A stretch of DNA of 26,011 nt from Plakobranchus ocellatus. Taxonomy: Eukaryota > Mollusca > Gastropoda > Plakobranchidae. The translations under genes were made by a program, and so were the position numbers. The stretch lies in the NCBI GenBank assembly GCA_019648995.1, contig BLXT01007821.1, forward strand, positions 735,876 to 761,886, read 5' to 3'. The notes beneath the pieces were generated by a model. That model had not been told where the DNA came from. It searched no databases and saw nothing but the letters and a program-made list of their open reading frames with translations. Shown here in pieces: positions 11,447 to 20,472 of the stretch (position 1 is the first letter of the stretch; each line of letters starts with the position of its first letter).

Positions 11447-12000
11447 GTGAGCTGTTAGAGGGAAAAAGTGTATGATCATGTTAGATAAGCTGTTTAGAGG
11501 GAGAGAATATATGGCTTTGTCACGTAAGCTGTCTGGATTGAGAGTGTGTGGCCTTGTTGGTCTATCTTTTTAGAATGAAAGAGTGTATGGCTCTGAACCA
11601 GAGGGAGAGAGTGTGTGGCCCTGTCAGGTAACTTTTGTATAGGGAGAGAGTGTGTGGCCCTTTTAGATTAGCTTTCCAGAGGGAGAGAGTGAGTGGCCCT
11701 ATCAGGTAAGTTTCCCAAAAATGAGAGAGTGTGTGGCCCTGTCTCATAAGCATTCCAAAGCGAGAAAACGTGTGGCCCTGTCAGATAAGCTTTCCAGAGG
11801 GAGAGAGTGTGAGGCCCTGTCAGATAAGCTTCCCAGAGGAAGAGAGAGTATGCCCTTGTCGGGCAAGCTGTTTAAAGTGGAGGAGTGTATGGCCTTCTCA
11901 GATAACCTATCTAGAGTGAAAGAGTGTATGGCCTTGTCAGATGGACTATCTAGAGTGAAAGAGTGTATGGCCTTGTCAGATAAACTCTCTAGTATTTCTT
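11434..12000. repeat. 39-bp minisatellite derived from exon B 3' end and donor
   Basis: About 15 units. The first is the end of exon B plus its 5' splice site (ATGGCTCTGTCAG|GTGAGC, 11434). Later unit starts, aligned on (A/G)TGGCC, fall at 11472, 11511, 11548, 11587, 11615, 11654, 11693, 11733, 11772, 11811, 11850, 11889, 11928 and 11967. Most intervals are exactly 39 bp, with one 28-bp interval. The unit reads roughly TGTGGCCCTGTCAGRTAAGC followed by TTTCCAGAGGGAGAGAG. Because 39 is a multiple of three, long open frames appear on both strands (11721-12014 + and 11744-12043 -); these are by-products of the array, not supported genes. Confidence 0.95.
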
Positions 12001-12120
12001 CAATGTTTTTATGATCCTCACGGCTGAGATGTCCTCGCTCCATTTCTACGCAACGCTTTTCATTTTTGTCTTTTTTCCCCCCACCGCGCTACACCGCATC
12101 TTTGAATCGGCTCTCCAAAG

Positions 12121-12323
12121 GTCAGTCCAAAGATGAACTTCTGTCGCGGTGCGAGGCTGCTCTGCTGGCGGCCGACGTGAACAACGTCACGGAGAGCTAC
12201 CTGATCGCCGCCAAGTATGGACTACGACGCGTCATGGACAGCCTCATCCAGCTCATCCGGGATAACTTCATTTACGTCACCCAGACTAGGCAGTTCTTGG
12301 AGCTCCCTGTTGACCTCGTGGAG
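12121..12323 (+). CDS. exon C of BTB-BACK gene: N-terminal half of BACK domain
   Basis: This 203-nt exon starts after acceptor CTCCAAAG and ends in phase 0 at donor GAG|GTATTT. It encodes the first part of a BACK (BTB and C-terminal kelch) domain: LLSRCEAALLAADVNNV, then ESYLIAAKYGLRRVMDSLI, then RDNFIYVTQTRQFLELP. These match the family pattern C..LL....D..N......A...gL..L......I..NF..V.....FL.L. In BTB-BACK-kelch proteins this helical domain links the BTB dimerisation and Cullin3-binding part to the substrate-binding part. The start at 12121 is chosen because two bases (GT) complete the exon B codon; the nearby AG at 12125 would break the frame. If translation ran on past the donor it would enter the GA repeat, giving a false Arg/Glu-repeat tail. 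Confidence 0.85.
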
Positions 12324-12350
12324 GTATTTCACACTGCTATAATCCACCAC

Positions 12351-12366
12351 AGGGAGAGAGAGAGAG

Positions 12367-12399
<33 letters not shown>
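12351..12399. repeat. (GA)n microsatellite 27 bp after exon C donor
   Basis: GA dinucleotide run with one AAAA interruption, beginning 27 bp downstream of the exon C 5' splice site. Confidence 0.95.
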
Positions 12400-12402
<3 letters not shown>

Positions 12403-13150
12403 ATGCATGGCAAGTAGTGTTGTGTCTACAGATACAATAATATCTGTTTCCAAAATCAACATAAAATCTTGAGGCGCAATGTTTTGTAATCTTAAGCTGA
12501 AGTAAAAAAAGAAATATATAAACAGTTAATTTATTTTGATATCAATTTTAAATTTTGTAATTTTTGACTCGAAGGTGCGGAGTTTCAACAAAATTATATT
12601 TTTGTTCTCAGTGATTGATGGATGAAAAATTTTAATTTAAAATTATTGATATTTGATAGCGTATCGTTCTTTGATGGCAAGACTGGCAGGCGAGCTGATT
12701 AAATTTGAGAAGAAATATCAAAGTGTTTAATTTTTTAGGAGGAAGGCCAACACAATCATTTCTTAATTAAAAAAATAACGAATTTGGTACAGATTTTTCT
12801 GAAAGAAATAATATTTATAGACTTCTCTTCTTTGCAAAGAACGCTTTGTTGAGAAAATGAGATTTGCAGGCATATTTTTACAAAATTGTTATTTGATATT
12901 AGGAAAGAAAAAACATCCACATATTTTTTTTAGATGAGTGAAAAAAGGTTTTGTGTGAAAACAGTTAATCTTTCACACCAAAAGCAATTTAACGCTAGGT
13001 TTTAGAAAAATGAAAAAAAAAATGACAGGTTTTGTAAAAAATGAGACGCCAAATACTCTGCCAAGTGTTATAGCTTACGCAAAACTTGAAGTCTGGGAAA
13101 GGTTGCTGATGTCCCAAAGTTATTCTTTCTGTAAATGCTTTTCTTTTTTC
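12400..13150 (+). other. intron C-D, 5' part: no feature
   Basis: Very AT-rich intronic sequence between the GA tract and the start of the 48-bp array. I see no coding or structural signal. Confidence 0.6.
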
Positions 13151-13189
13151 TCTCTCTCTAATTGTGCAGCACACTTGCCAATAACGTCT

Positions 13190-14005
13190 TATCTTACCTT
13201 ATCAATATTATTTGCTACACTGTTTTTCGCAATTCCCTATCTAATCTTATCGTTAACATTGCTTCCATTGATTTTTTTTCTAATCTCAATGCCATATCCA
13301 AACTCTTCATTATCATTGCTACTACTGCTCCTCCTAATACCCTTTCAGTATCTAACCTTATCATTAACATTGCTTCCATTGTGTTGATTTTTTTATCGCA
13401 TCACTATTTCTAAACTTATCCTTATCATTGCTAGTTATGCTTTTCCAAATACCCTTTCTATCCTTATCATTAACATTGCGACCACTGTTTTTCCAAAAAG
13501 CTTATCTAATTTTGTCATAAACATTGCCACCACTGTCCTCCAAACAGATTATCTAACTTAATCATTAACATTTCTAGTATTTTATTTCACCTTATCTATT
13601 ACATTGCTATCACTGCTTTATCAAATACACTATCTAATCTTATCATTTACATTGCTACCACTGCGTTTCCAAATATCCTATCTTATCATATCATTAACAT
13701 TGCTACCTCTGTTTCTCAAAATGTTTTTTTCTAACCTTATCGTTTACATTGGTACCACTGCGTTCCAAATACCCTACGAACCTTAGCTTTTACATCGCAA
13801 CCTCTACTTTTCCATAATACTTATCTTATCTCATCAATAACATTGCCGTTATTGTTTTCTCCAATACCCACCTAACCTTACCATTAACATTACTACCACT
13901 GGTTTTTCTCCAATACGCCATCAAAGCTTATTTTTGACTGTTTTCCAAAATATCGTATCTAACGTTATCCTTATCATTGCTACCGTCGTCTTCCCAATAT
14001 CTTAG
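13190..14005. repeat. ~48-bp degenerate minisatellite ending at exon D acceptor
   Basis: About 15 units with the core CTATCTAACCTTATCATTAA + CATTGCTACCACTG + TTTTTCCAAATACC. The CATTG anchors fall at about 13257, 13314, 13368, 13426, 13474, 13522, 13602, 13650, 13698, 13747, 13841, 13888 and 13975. Many of the intervals are 47-49 bp; others are 54-58. The last unit (13975-14005) is CATTGCTACCGTCGTCTTCC followed by CAATATCTTAG, which is the pyrimidine tract and acceptor of exon D. The open frames at 13010-13786 are produced by this pyrimidine-rich array and are not genes. Confidence 0.9.
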
Positions 14006-14111
14006 CTATTTTTAAGTGATACCTTCGTGAATGTGGGTGATGAGCTGGACGTTTTCTCTTGTGCCCTTCGCTGGATCGACTACAACAAGCAAGAAAGAAT
14101 TTGCCAATCAG
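14006..14111 (+). CDS. exon D of BTB-BACK gene: middle of BACK domain
   Basis: This 106-nt exon starts in phase 0 after acceptor AATATCTTAG and ends in phase 1 at a near-perfect donor, CAG|GTAAGC. It encodes LFLSDTFVNVGDELDVFSCA and then LRWIDYNKQERICQS. This is the most diagnostic BACK segment: LLSSD.L.V..E..VF.A.LRWI..D...R. It joins exon C in frame as ...PVDLVE|LFLSDTF.... The ORF on the opposite strand (13980-14195) is a shadow. Confidence 0.88.
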
Positions 14112-16071
14112 GTAAGCTAAACAACCTCTTTTAGTATTGTATTGTTTTCTTTGTGGTGTGGGTGGGACACTGTTCAGGCCAAAACTTGAGATCACTTTGG
14201 CAGAGAAAATTCAGCGTGAATCAAATGGTAAAAAATACAGATCGCCACTAGTTGATCTCTGTGACAAGGTAGCGACCCAGGCCGTCAGTTGGATTTCTAA
14301 TTTGTAGCAATGGGTAGGCATACAAAACTCACAAATTCCACATGGCACCAACTAAACGAATAGAATGCGTATCTAGGATGACAATGGAAGATACTTATTG
14401 GGACTCAGGGGGTGTTTGGGGGGGGGGATTAGGAGGGNNNNNNNNNNNNNNNNNNNGACTTTATTTAGTTTGATAAAAAAAACTGTTTTTGTTTGAAAAA
14501 ACAAGAAGTTAAAGATTAAAGATGACTTCTTGTTTTAATAAGAAATACAACACTAGAAAGGGGTTACAGAAGATAAACATGTGATTATTATCCACATCAA
14601 ATAATTTTGTGAACAAAAAGCAATATCCATACAAGATATATAAATATATCAAATAACCCAAAAAAAGCTAAATCTACTAAAAGGCATTTTTTAATTATAG
14701 GCTGGCCTACCCTTAACCTAATATGACAAATGCTGCAAATTCAGTGAAATGGCTGCCCGCATTCATATTTAAGACAGGTTTCTATGGCAATGGCAACAAT
14801 TCTAAAGATATGAATATAGTTCCAAGAGTTTTACAGTACTAAATCGTTCATGAAATCCGTGTTGTCTCTGGGTTTAGTTCCACTAGAAAAACTTGTTCTC
14901 TCACTAATTGGACAGGCCATTCAGGAACTCAGTCAAAACTTTAAAGTGTTCTTGATTCTATTTAATAACGGTCCGCACTTTTATCTGCATGTGGCAGGAG
15001 TTGAAAGCAACAGGATTGACTTGAATAAATTTTAGCGGTTTTTTTTCAGTGTCCTTGATTAAATTAATGTTTCTATAGTTCACATACAAAAATAAAAGTC
15101 TGTTTTATGTGCAGTCTGGCTCTCGAAGGATTCTTCGAAACTCTCCGAGGGGCATTCAAAAACAGACTGGAAGACCACCGCTGATAATGGCGTTCAAAAT
15201 TCAATTTTTTTTTCGTTTCAAACTGGTGCTTGAGCATAGCAGAATCATTTTTTTAAAAGTGCCTCAAGTTCTGAGAAAAAATACTAGTGCTTTTTAAGTA
15301 TGAACAAGAGCAAACTGCTCAAACTTTGACGGATGCTTTTTTAACAGAAACAAGAGCAAATGGTCAGATTCAATACGGGCGCTGAAACCAAGGACAGAAG
15401 ACAAGAAAAGCACGTGTGTACCGTTCGAGAAACAAAATCAGACAGATTCTTAGGTTTTGAAACTTATTGCAACAAAAAGACCAGAAAGAAAGACATTACT
15501 AAAGTTGTTAGCTGACCCAGAAATGCCAACGTAACAATTCCTATCAGGCGAGAAACTTCTCACTCCAAGTCTGTCTGAGACTTTTCTTTGCACCATGTTG
15601 TTAAGCTAAACATTTATGTCACTTGACACGACCATCAAATACCATCTGACAAGGCGGCATGTGAATGGCATCTGAGTAAAAAATAAAAGGATACTTTCAT
15701 TCCAGGTGTTTACCAAACATTCTGGGACAATCTCCAATCTCTTACTCCTGTCAAATACTCAGTAAAGAAAACAATAACATAAAGTTAAAGCTATTTAAAC
15801 TAGCTAGGTGTACTACTGCCAATGATTAAAAAGAGAATAATGGCTGTGCGAAGCATTTCAAGTCTAAAGCGTCCATTTAAACAGTCAATGCTGGTTGATT
15901 CACAGAACTTTTTTTTTTACTGAAGGTATCAACCTTGATTGCTGCGGCAGCCGATCACGTCCCTACGTGGCTTTATCTTTACCTCCCTGAATGAGTATCT
16001 GATTAGATATTGTTATTGACATAGCACGCATTTCTCATTTTCACGGGGGCCTTGTTCCGATCCTAACTTAG
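14112..16071 (+). other. intron D-E (about 2 kb) with an assembly gap
   Basis: The donor is GTAAGC and the acceptor is CCTAACTTAG. A poly-G stretch leads into 19 Ns at 14438-14456. A short open stretch after a GTGCAG acceptor near 15117 (reading LALEGFFETLRGAF... to a stop) was noted but does not fit the phase of exon D. Nothing else is supported. Confidence 0.55.
14438..14456. other. assembly gap (19 N)
   Basis: A run of 19 N directly after a G-rich stretch (14418-14437). The true gap size is unknown. Confidence 0.98.
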
Positions 16072-16195
16072 GGCGTGTCCTCAACTGTGTCCGTTACGAG
16101 AGGATACGGCCTATCGACATTCGGGATCACATTGAGCCAAACATCCATCTCTTTAACGGGCCATGCGGACCGGAGGCATTGGTCAATATTTACAG
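16072..16195 (+). CDS. exon E of BTB-BACK gene: C-terminal end of BACK domain
   Basis: This 124-nt exon starts after acceptor CCTAACTTAG with two bases (GG) that complete the exon D codon. It ends with two bases (AG) at donor ACAG|GTCACT. It encodes RVLNCVRYERIRPIDIRDHI, then EPNIHLFNGPCGPEALVNIY. This matches the last BACK helices (LL..VRF.L..P.DL...V...L......C...L..A). The phase matches both neighbours: G+GG before and AG+A after. The longer open frame that continues beyond the donor (to 16425) is carried by the TTG/CTG-rich intron and is not coding. Confidence 0.85.
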
Positions 16196-16229
16196 GTCAC
16201 TTTTTTTTCTCATTCTATCCATTTATGTC

Positions 16230-16405
16230 TATAAGTGTTGTTGATTTTTGTTATGTTGATGTTCATATTGCTCTTTTTGTCATTGTTGTTCTTGATGACG
16301 CTTATGCTGTCAATGATGTTGCTGCTGTGGCTGCTATTGGTGTTCCTTTTGTAGCTGCTGCTGCTGCTCGCTATTGCTGCTGCTGTTACATTGTTGTTTT
16401 CAGTT
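16230..16405. repeat. TTG/CTG-rich trinucleotide region after exon E donor
   Basis: Begins about 35 bp downstream of the exon E donor. It is dominated by TTG, ATG and CTG triplets, with runs of CTG near 16353-16390. It is degenerate and interrupted. Confidence 0.6.
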
Positions 16406-17127
16406 TGTCTGACCACCGTAGCTAAGGATAAGATTGCTAGTGCTCATGAACTAGAGAGTGTCTAGAGTTAAACCATGGCTATGTCGTTAATGTTAAAGTA
16501 AGATGATCTCGAACACGAAGTTGTTTTGAGAAAAGAGGATGAGTGACGATGTCGAGGATGATAATTGTGGTAGTGACAATGAAGATGCTGTATAGGTCAC
16601 AGTCACAATGTGACTTCATTGACTAATTTTGCAATATCTAATTTTGTTACACTCGCGAGTTTGAGGCATAAAATTTATCATTATACTCTCACATTGTAAG
16701 TGGCCTGACATTAAATTTAGGCAATAGAGATTTTTTGAAAATATTTTGGATGTAACAATTATTAATTTTGAAGTATCGAATGTATAAGATTTCATCTTGC
16801 TCCCTAAAAATTTGAGAACTTTTTAATTCGTAGGTGTTGATTTCGCGTCTTTCCTATTATTATTTTTCGAAGTAATAAAATAGATAACAAAAGAGTAGAT
16901 ACGATTATTATGCTTTGCTACTAAAATTTCCCATAGAAATATTTGTGTTAAAAGCCCGAGGAACACAAACCTGAGTTAACAATATTGATCTTCTCAAAAG
17001 GTAAACTGATAAGCCCCTCAGATAGACAGGGTCACAGTTAACGACGCGTCTTGGTCCAAGCCAGTTGCCGGTGTTCCTCAGTTTTCCCTGAGATGTTTGT
17101 ACTATTTTTTCCAAGCCTTCCCTACAG

Positions 17128-17206
17128 CCAGAAGTTTAACCCTGAGCCGGATCTGGTGACCTGCTTCCGTCCAAGGAACAACAGCGCCACAGGGGGGAGT
17201 AACTGA
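17128..17206 (+). CDS. possible alternative terminal exon of BTB-BACK gene
   Basis: After a clean acceptor (TTCCCTACAG), one base plus 24 codons are open to a TGA. They read QKFNPEPDLVTCFRPRNNSA, then TGGSN. The one-base start phase matches exon E (AG+C = Ser), so exon E could splice here and terminate just after the BACK domain. It is richer in G+C than its surroundings. No in-frame donor restores the exon F phase: GGGA|GTAACT leaves phase 1 and CTG|GTGACC leaves phase 0. It would therefore be an alternative 3' end, not a cassette. It could also be chance or a relic. Confidence 0.3.
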
Positions 17207-17947
17207 CCGTCCTGCCGATAGCAGTTGGATTGATTTCGTTGATCTCTCTTAGTTTAACCTGGCTTGGATCGCATTGCAATAATCTCTTCCATTATGGTTG
17301 AAGTTCCCCGAGGGTGGTTAAGAGATCTGAAATAATAGTCTTGTGGTCCGGTTTAATGATGGCCGGCTTTAGCTGCGAGCCTTTGTCTGTTTTTATGCGT
17401 ATATTCTTGGCTATGTCCGAATTTTTTTCTGTGCATCTTTTAATATTGAGGCCGGTTGAGAAAACTTGATCACATTATGTCGTGTATTATTTTGTTTGTT
17501 TATCTTTTTTTGTTATAAAAATGTGTACTTCATATCTATCTGTTATCTTTTAGAATCGGTTTAATAGCCATTAGGGTCGACAATAATAATACTCAAAAAC
17601 ATTATCTATAAAGTCTTTAGAAGCAGATTATAAGTTTAGGTTTTAAAAAAAAAAGCTGTGCATATGACATGAAACACTTCGGATTAACGAGTTACGGATG
17701 CTTTGCTTGAGTAAGCATTGCTGAACAGCTATCATTTGCCCGTTGATCAGACCATTATTTTCCCTTAAGATTTGGCCGGAGCTTGCCGTATTTATCAAGC
17801 CGTAACCACTCAGTTATGATTTTATATCATATCGGATGTAGATATTCTGTGGAAAATAAAATGTACGCACCAACTTTTAATGTCCTTTTTCTCTTCGCAA
17901 TCAACGTTGTGCGAAGAGAAAAGACAATACCTTATTATGATGGAGTT

Positions 17948-18110
17948 AAGCACAAACGTGTACATTTTTGTGGGGCGTCAATAAAATCCACAAAAAATGA
18001 AGCTAAGCTTAAACGTGTCGTGCCTATGCAAAGTTTTGTGGGGCACCACTAAAATCCACACAAATACAGATATGTTACTCTAGATGATGCCATTTTATGT
18101 GGGCATATTT
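17948..18110. repeat. degenerate tandem repeats, ~57-68 bp
   Basis: Two copies share AAACGTGT, TTTTGTGGGGC and AAAATCCACA (from 17948 and 18005). A third, weaker copy (TTTATGTGGGC...AAAATCC) lies at about 18092. A separate related pair, AAACGACATTTT..AATCC followed by TTTGAACC-like sequence, lies at 18141-18175 and 18452-18490. Confidence 0.6.
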
Positions 18111-19017
18111 TAAAATCCCGAGGCTGTTTTACAGATTTATAAAACGACATTTTGTAATCCTATTTAAACCTTATTGAGCTGGCGCAACAAATATTTGCGG
18201 GTAGACATTTTAGTCAACCACAAATCTAATGATGTCACGTTTTTCAGCGTAAACTATAACATATGAGGATCTATCGGGGTTGATTTCTAGATCTCCAGAG
18301 AAATATAACGTTGCGTCTGAATTTGAAAGAGTAATTTTATCGATCTAGATATGTAGATCTAGATCCGATCTGAATATGGTAGACTACCCGATCGATTTAT
18401 GACTCTAATTTGGATAGTATTTTAATCCCGTTTTTGTTTTATGTATTTACAAAACGACATTTTAAAATCCTGTTTGAACCTCGCCAAGCAATTAAGTGCA
18501 TTGAAATATGTAATTCGGAATATGAGTATTCCTTCTTTTTATTTAAAAATAGTATTTTGTATTATATTTTCTCTCTCTCTCCTTTTCTTTTCTTTCTTAT
18601 GACTCACGGTGTTGCGGTTCCAGAACAAGTTATTCAGCACTCTAGTATATATATACTTTCTTGAAAAGTCTGCTATCATTAAAGGATATTTCTTTGAGCT
18701 CAATTGATAATGTCACTACAAAAATCTTTGAGTGTAGTAGTAAATGCTTCAAAAAAACTTCATTTGAGACGTTTTTAAAGGAAAATTTGGCTATGTTTGC
18801 CGCTTGCCTTTAGATAGAATTTAGGAAATGGGCCTTTAATTTAATTGTATGTTACCTACATTTTATTGCATCTGTTAAAAGGAAAAAAAATGATATATAC
18901 AATCAGCCTTCAGATAGTAATTGTCTTTAAATGTCACTTATAATATAAATGTAACTTTTTGACAACCATCCCTTATTTGATCAGTGCTCCTTACTGTATA
19001 AATGTCCTTGTTTATAG

Positions 19018-19457
19018 AACACACGCCCTGGCCTATGCCGGTGTAGAATACGGAAGCCCCTTGGGGCCAAGGGTCACGCCAGAGACCTTCTCAGCACCAA
19101 ATCAGCAGGAAAATCCAGCCTCGTCTAAAACCCCTCCCAAAAAAGGCGCAGGCACCCACGCCAAGGGAAAGCCAGGCACCAAACAGACCAAAACTGCCAA
19201 ACGCAACAAATCTTCCAACAAGCCTGTAGTTCACTCATCTGGGGCAAACGTGCGTTGGAAGAACCGAAGCAGCTCCAATTCCGGACGAGTTCAGAGTCTG
19301 TATGATCCAGGTAGCAGACAGAGCTATGGTAAAGTCAGGCTTGGGAGGAAAGCTGAAGCTTGGCTAGATGATCACGAACATCTGCACCGGAAGCAGAGCA
19401 GGGGAAGATCAAAACAGCGAACTCCAAAGCCTGGTCGGAGCTTGTCATCAGGCCGGG
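19018..19457 (+). CDS. exon F of BTB-BACK gene: basic, disordered region
   Basis: This 440-nt exon starts after acceptor TTGTTTATAG with one base that completes the exon E codon (AG+A = Arg). It ends with one base at donor CCGGG|GTATGT. It encodes THALAYAGVEYGSPLGPR, then a long Lys/Arg/Ser/Pro/Gly-rich stretch with PPKKGAGTHAKGKPG and KQTKTAKRNKSSNKP, and later HRKQSRGRSKQRTPK. There is no kelch blade pattern (no GG doublet followed by Y and W). The region looks intrinsically disordered and basic, and could carry nuclear localisation or nucleic-acid contacts; that is inference. If the donor is not used, the frame runs on through the 87-bp duplication to a TGA at 19631. Confidence 0.75.
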
Positions 19458-19628
19458 GTATGTTTGGAGTACGAAACGCCTTAACATGTACAGTTACAGA
19501 ATCTGTTTACTTAAACTGTTCACATAGGGCTACTGGATTAATGAGTATCTTTGGAGTACGACACGCCTTAACATGTACATTTACAGAATCTGTTTACTTA
19601 AACTGTTCACATAGGGCTACTAGGCTAA
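19457..19628. repeat. 87-bp tandem duplication starting at exon F donor
   Basis: Two copies share GGAGTACGAMACGCCTTAAC and the following sequence up to CACATAGGGCTACT. The GGAGT anchors lie at 19466 and 19553, a period of 87 bp. Similarity extends upstream into the donor itself: GTATGTTTGG in copy 1 and GTATCTTTGG in copy 2. The copies differ at only a few positions until the end of copy 2. The period is 29 codons, so the exon F frame stays open through both copies. Confidence 0.93.
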
Positions 19629-19850
19629 TTTGATATTGAAAGACGTGCCAAGAGTAGTTGTCGAAACTAAAATTTTATAAATTTTTCAATCCAATCAGCC
19701 TCGTTTTGTCGAAAAAATATTTAGTCCGCACAATAAGAACAAATCGACTTTCAGCGATCACCATATAACCAAATTCTGCGACCGCACGAAGTAAGGAGTG
19801 ACTGCAATACTCCAACGTTATGCTATTACATTTTTATTTATTTTCAATTC

Positions 19851-19882
19851 TTTTTTTTTTTTGTTGTTGTTGTTGTTGTTTT
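19851..19882. repeat. poly-T / (TTG)n tract
   Basis: About ten T residues followed by seven TTG units. Confidence 0.9.
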
Positions 19883-20253
19883 ACCAAAACCAATTAAGAC
19901 AAAATCATAGAGTTTTCCTTCATCCGATTATTTTTGTAAAACAAATTTTAAGGTATCATTCTTTTCAACATAAAACTGTAACTGTGTTTAAAAATATCAT
20001 AGTGAGATTCATAGGGAAAATAAAACTTGATTCTTTAAAAAGGCATTGGTTTGAAATCAAATACAAAACCAAAGTTTAAAGCAGTCGCGGATTCTACTTG
20101 TTTTCTTTTTGAAAAGACTAAATCTATTTCAGACTAAGCTGAAACCTGAACCACGGTAGGTTGATTGATAACATAATGAGTCAAACATTCACAGCTGGTT
20201 TCAAAGCGTACCGAAGTGCATCATATAGAAGTCATCTCAAAATATTGTGGGAG

Positions 20254-20472
20254 TTATAGTAGATATACTATGTCCATGGTAAAGCTGTAATCTCCTAAAG
20301 GATCGTTATCGCTTGTTTGATCATTAGGATCCAGTCCACTATTGAGCTGTGTTTCAGTACATAGCGAACTCATGGGTTTTGTTGATACAGCCAGTCCACC
20401 CAGCGATGATCTAGGTACTATTACGGCTGTTGATATACCTGGTTCACCATTAAGGGTTCTCTCGGTCCTCAT
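20254..20472 (-). CDS. candidate minus-strand exon or small ORF, function unknown
   Basis: 72 codons from an ATG on the minus strand; the frame is open for about 25 further codons upstream. The sequence has non-AT-driven composition: NGEPGISTAVIVPRSSLGG near the start and DPNDQTSDNDPLGDYSF near the end, finishing TMDIVYLL. It reads like a Ser/Thr/Asp-rich protein C-terminus. I recognise no family. It lies inside intron F-G on the opposite strand. If real it would be the last exon of a nested gene; TTTATTTATT at 19833 on + would give a minus-strand polyadenylation signal. It could equally be chance. Confidence 0.25.
   Translation of the reverse strand: MRTERTLNGEPGISTAVIVPRSSLGGLAVSTKPMSSLCTETQLNSGLDPNDQTSDNDPLGDYSFTMDIVYLL

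Larger units (their letters stand above)
16406..19017 (+). other. intron E-F, remainder
   Basis: AT-rich intron ending at acceptor TTGTTTATAG (19017). It holds a possible alternative terminal exon (17128-17206), degenerate ~57-68-bp repeats (17948-18110), a related repeat pair (18128-18175 and 18446-18495), TAGATCTAG words near 18345-18365 and a CT-rich patch at 18569-18600. Confidence 0.5.

Noticed and set aside
11721-12043. 97- and 99-codon open frames on both strands
   Set aside because: They are created by the 39-bp array, whose period is a multiple of three. There are no splice sites or homology to support a protein.
12066-12440. single ORF covering exon C
   Set aside because: The ends lie outside the exon: the first codons are the pyrimidine tract of the acceptor, and the Arg/Glu tail is the GA repeat. 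Only 12121-12323 is kept.
13010-13786. hydrophobic frames resembling membrane proteins
   Set aside because: They come from the pyrimidine-rich 48-bp array upstream of exon D; pyrimidine-rich DNA reads as Leu/Ser/Phe.
15117-15186. short frame reading LALEGFFETLRGAFKNRLED after a GCAG acceptor
   Set aside because: It looks protein-like but needs a phase-2 upstream exon, while exon D ends in phase 1 and already joins exon E in phase. Too short to support alone.
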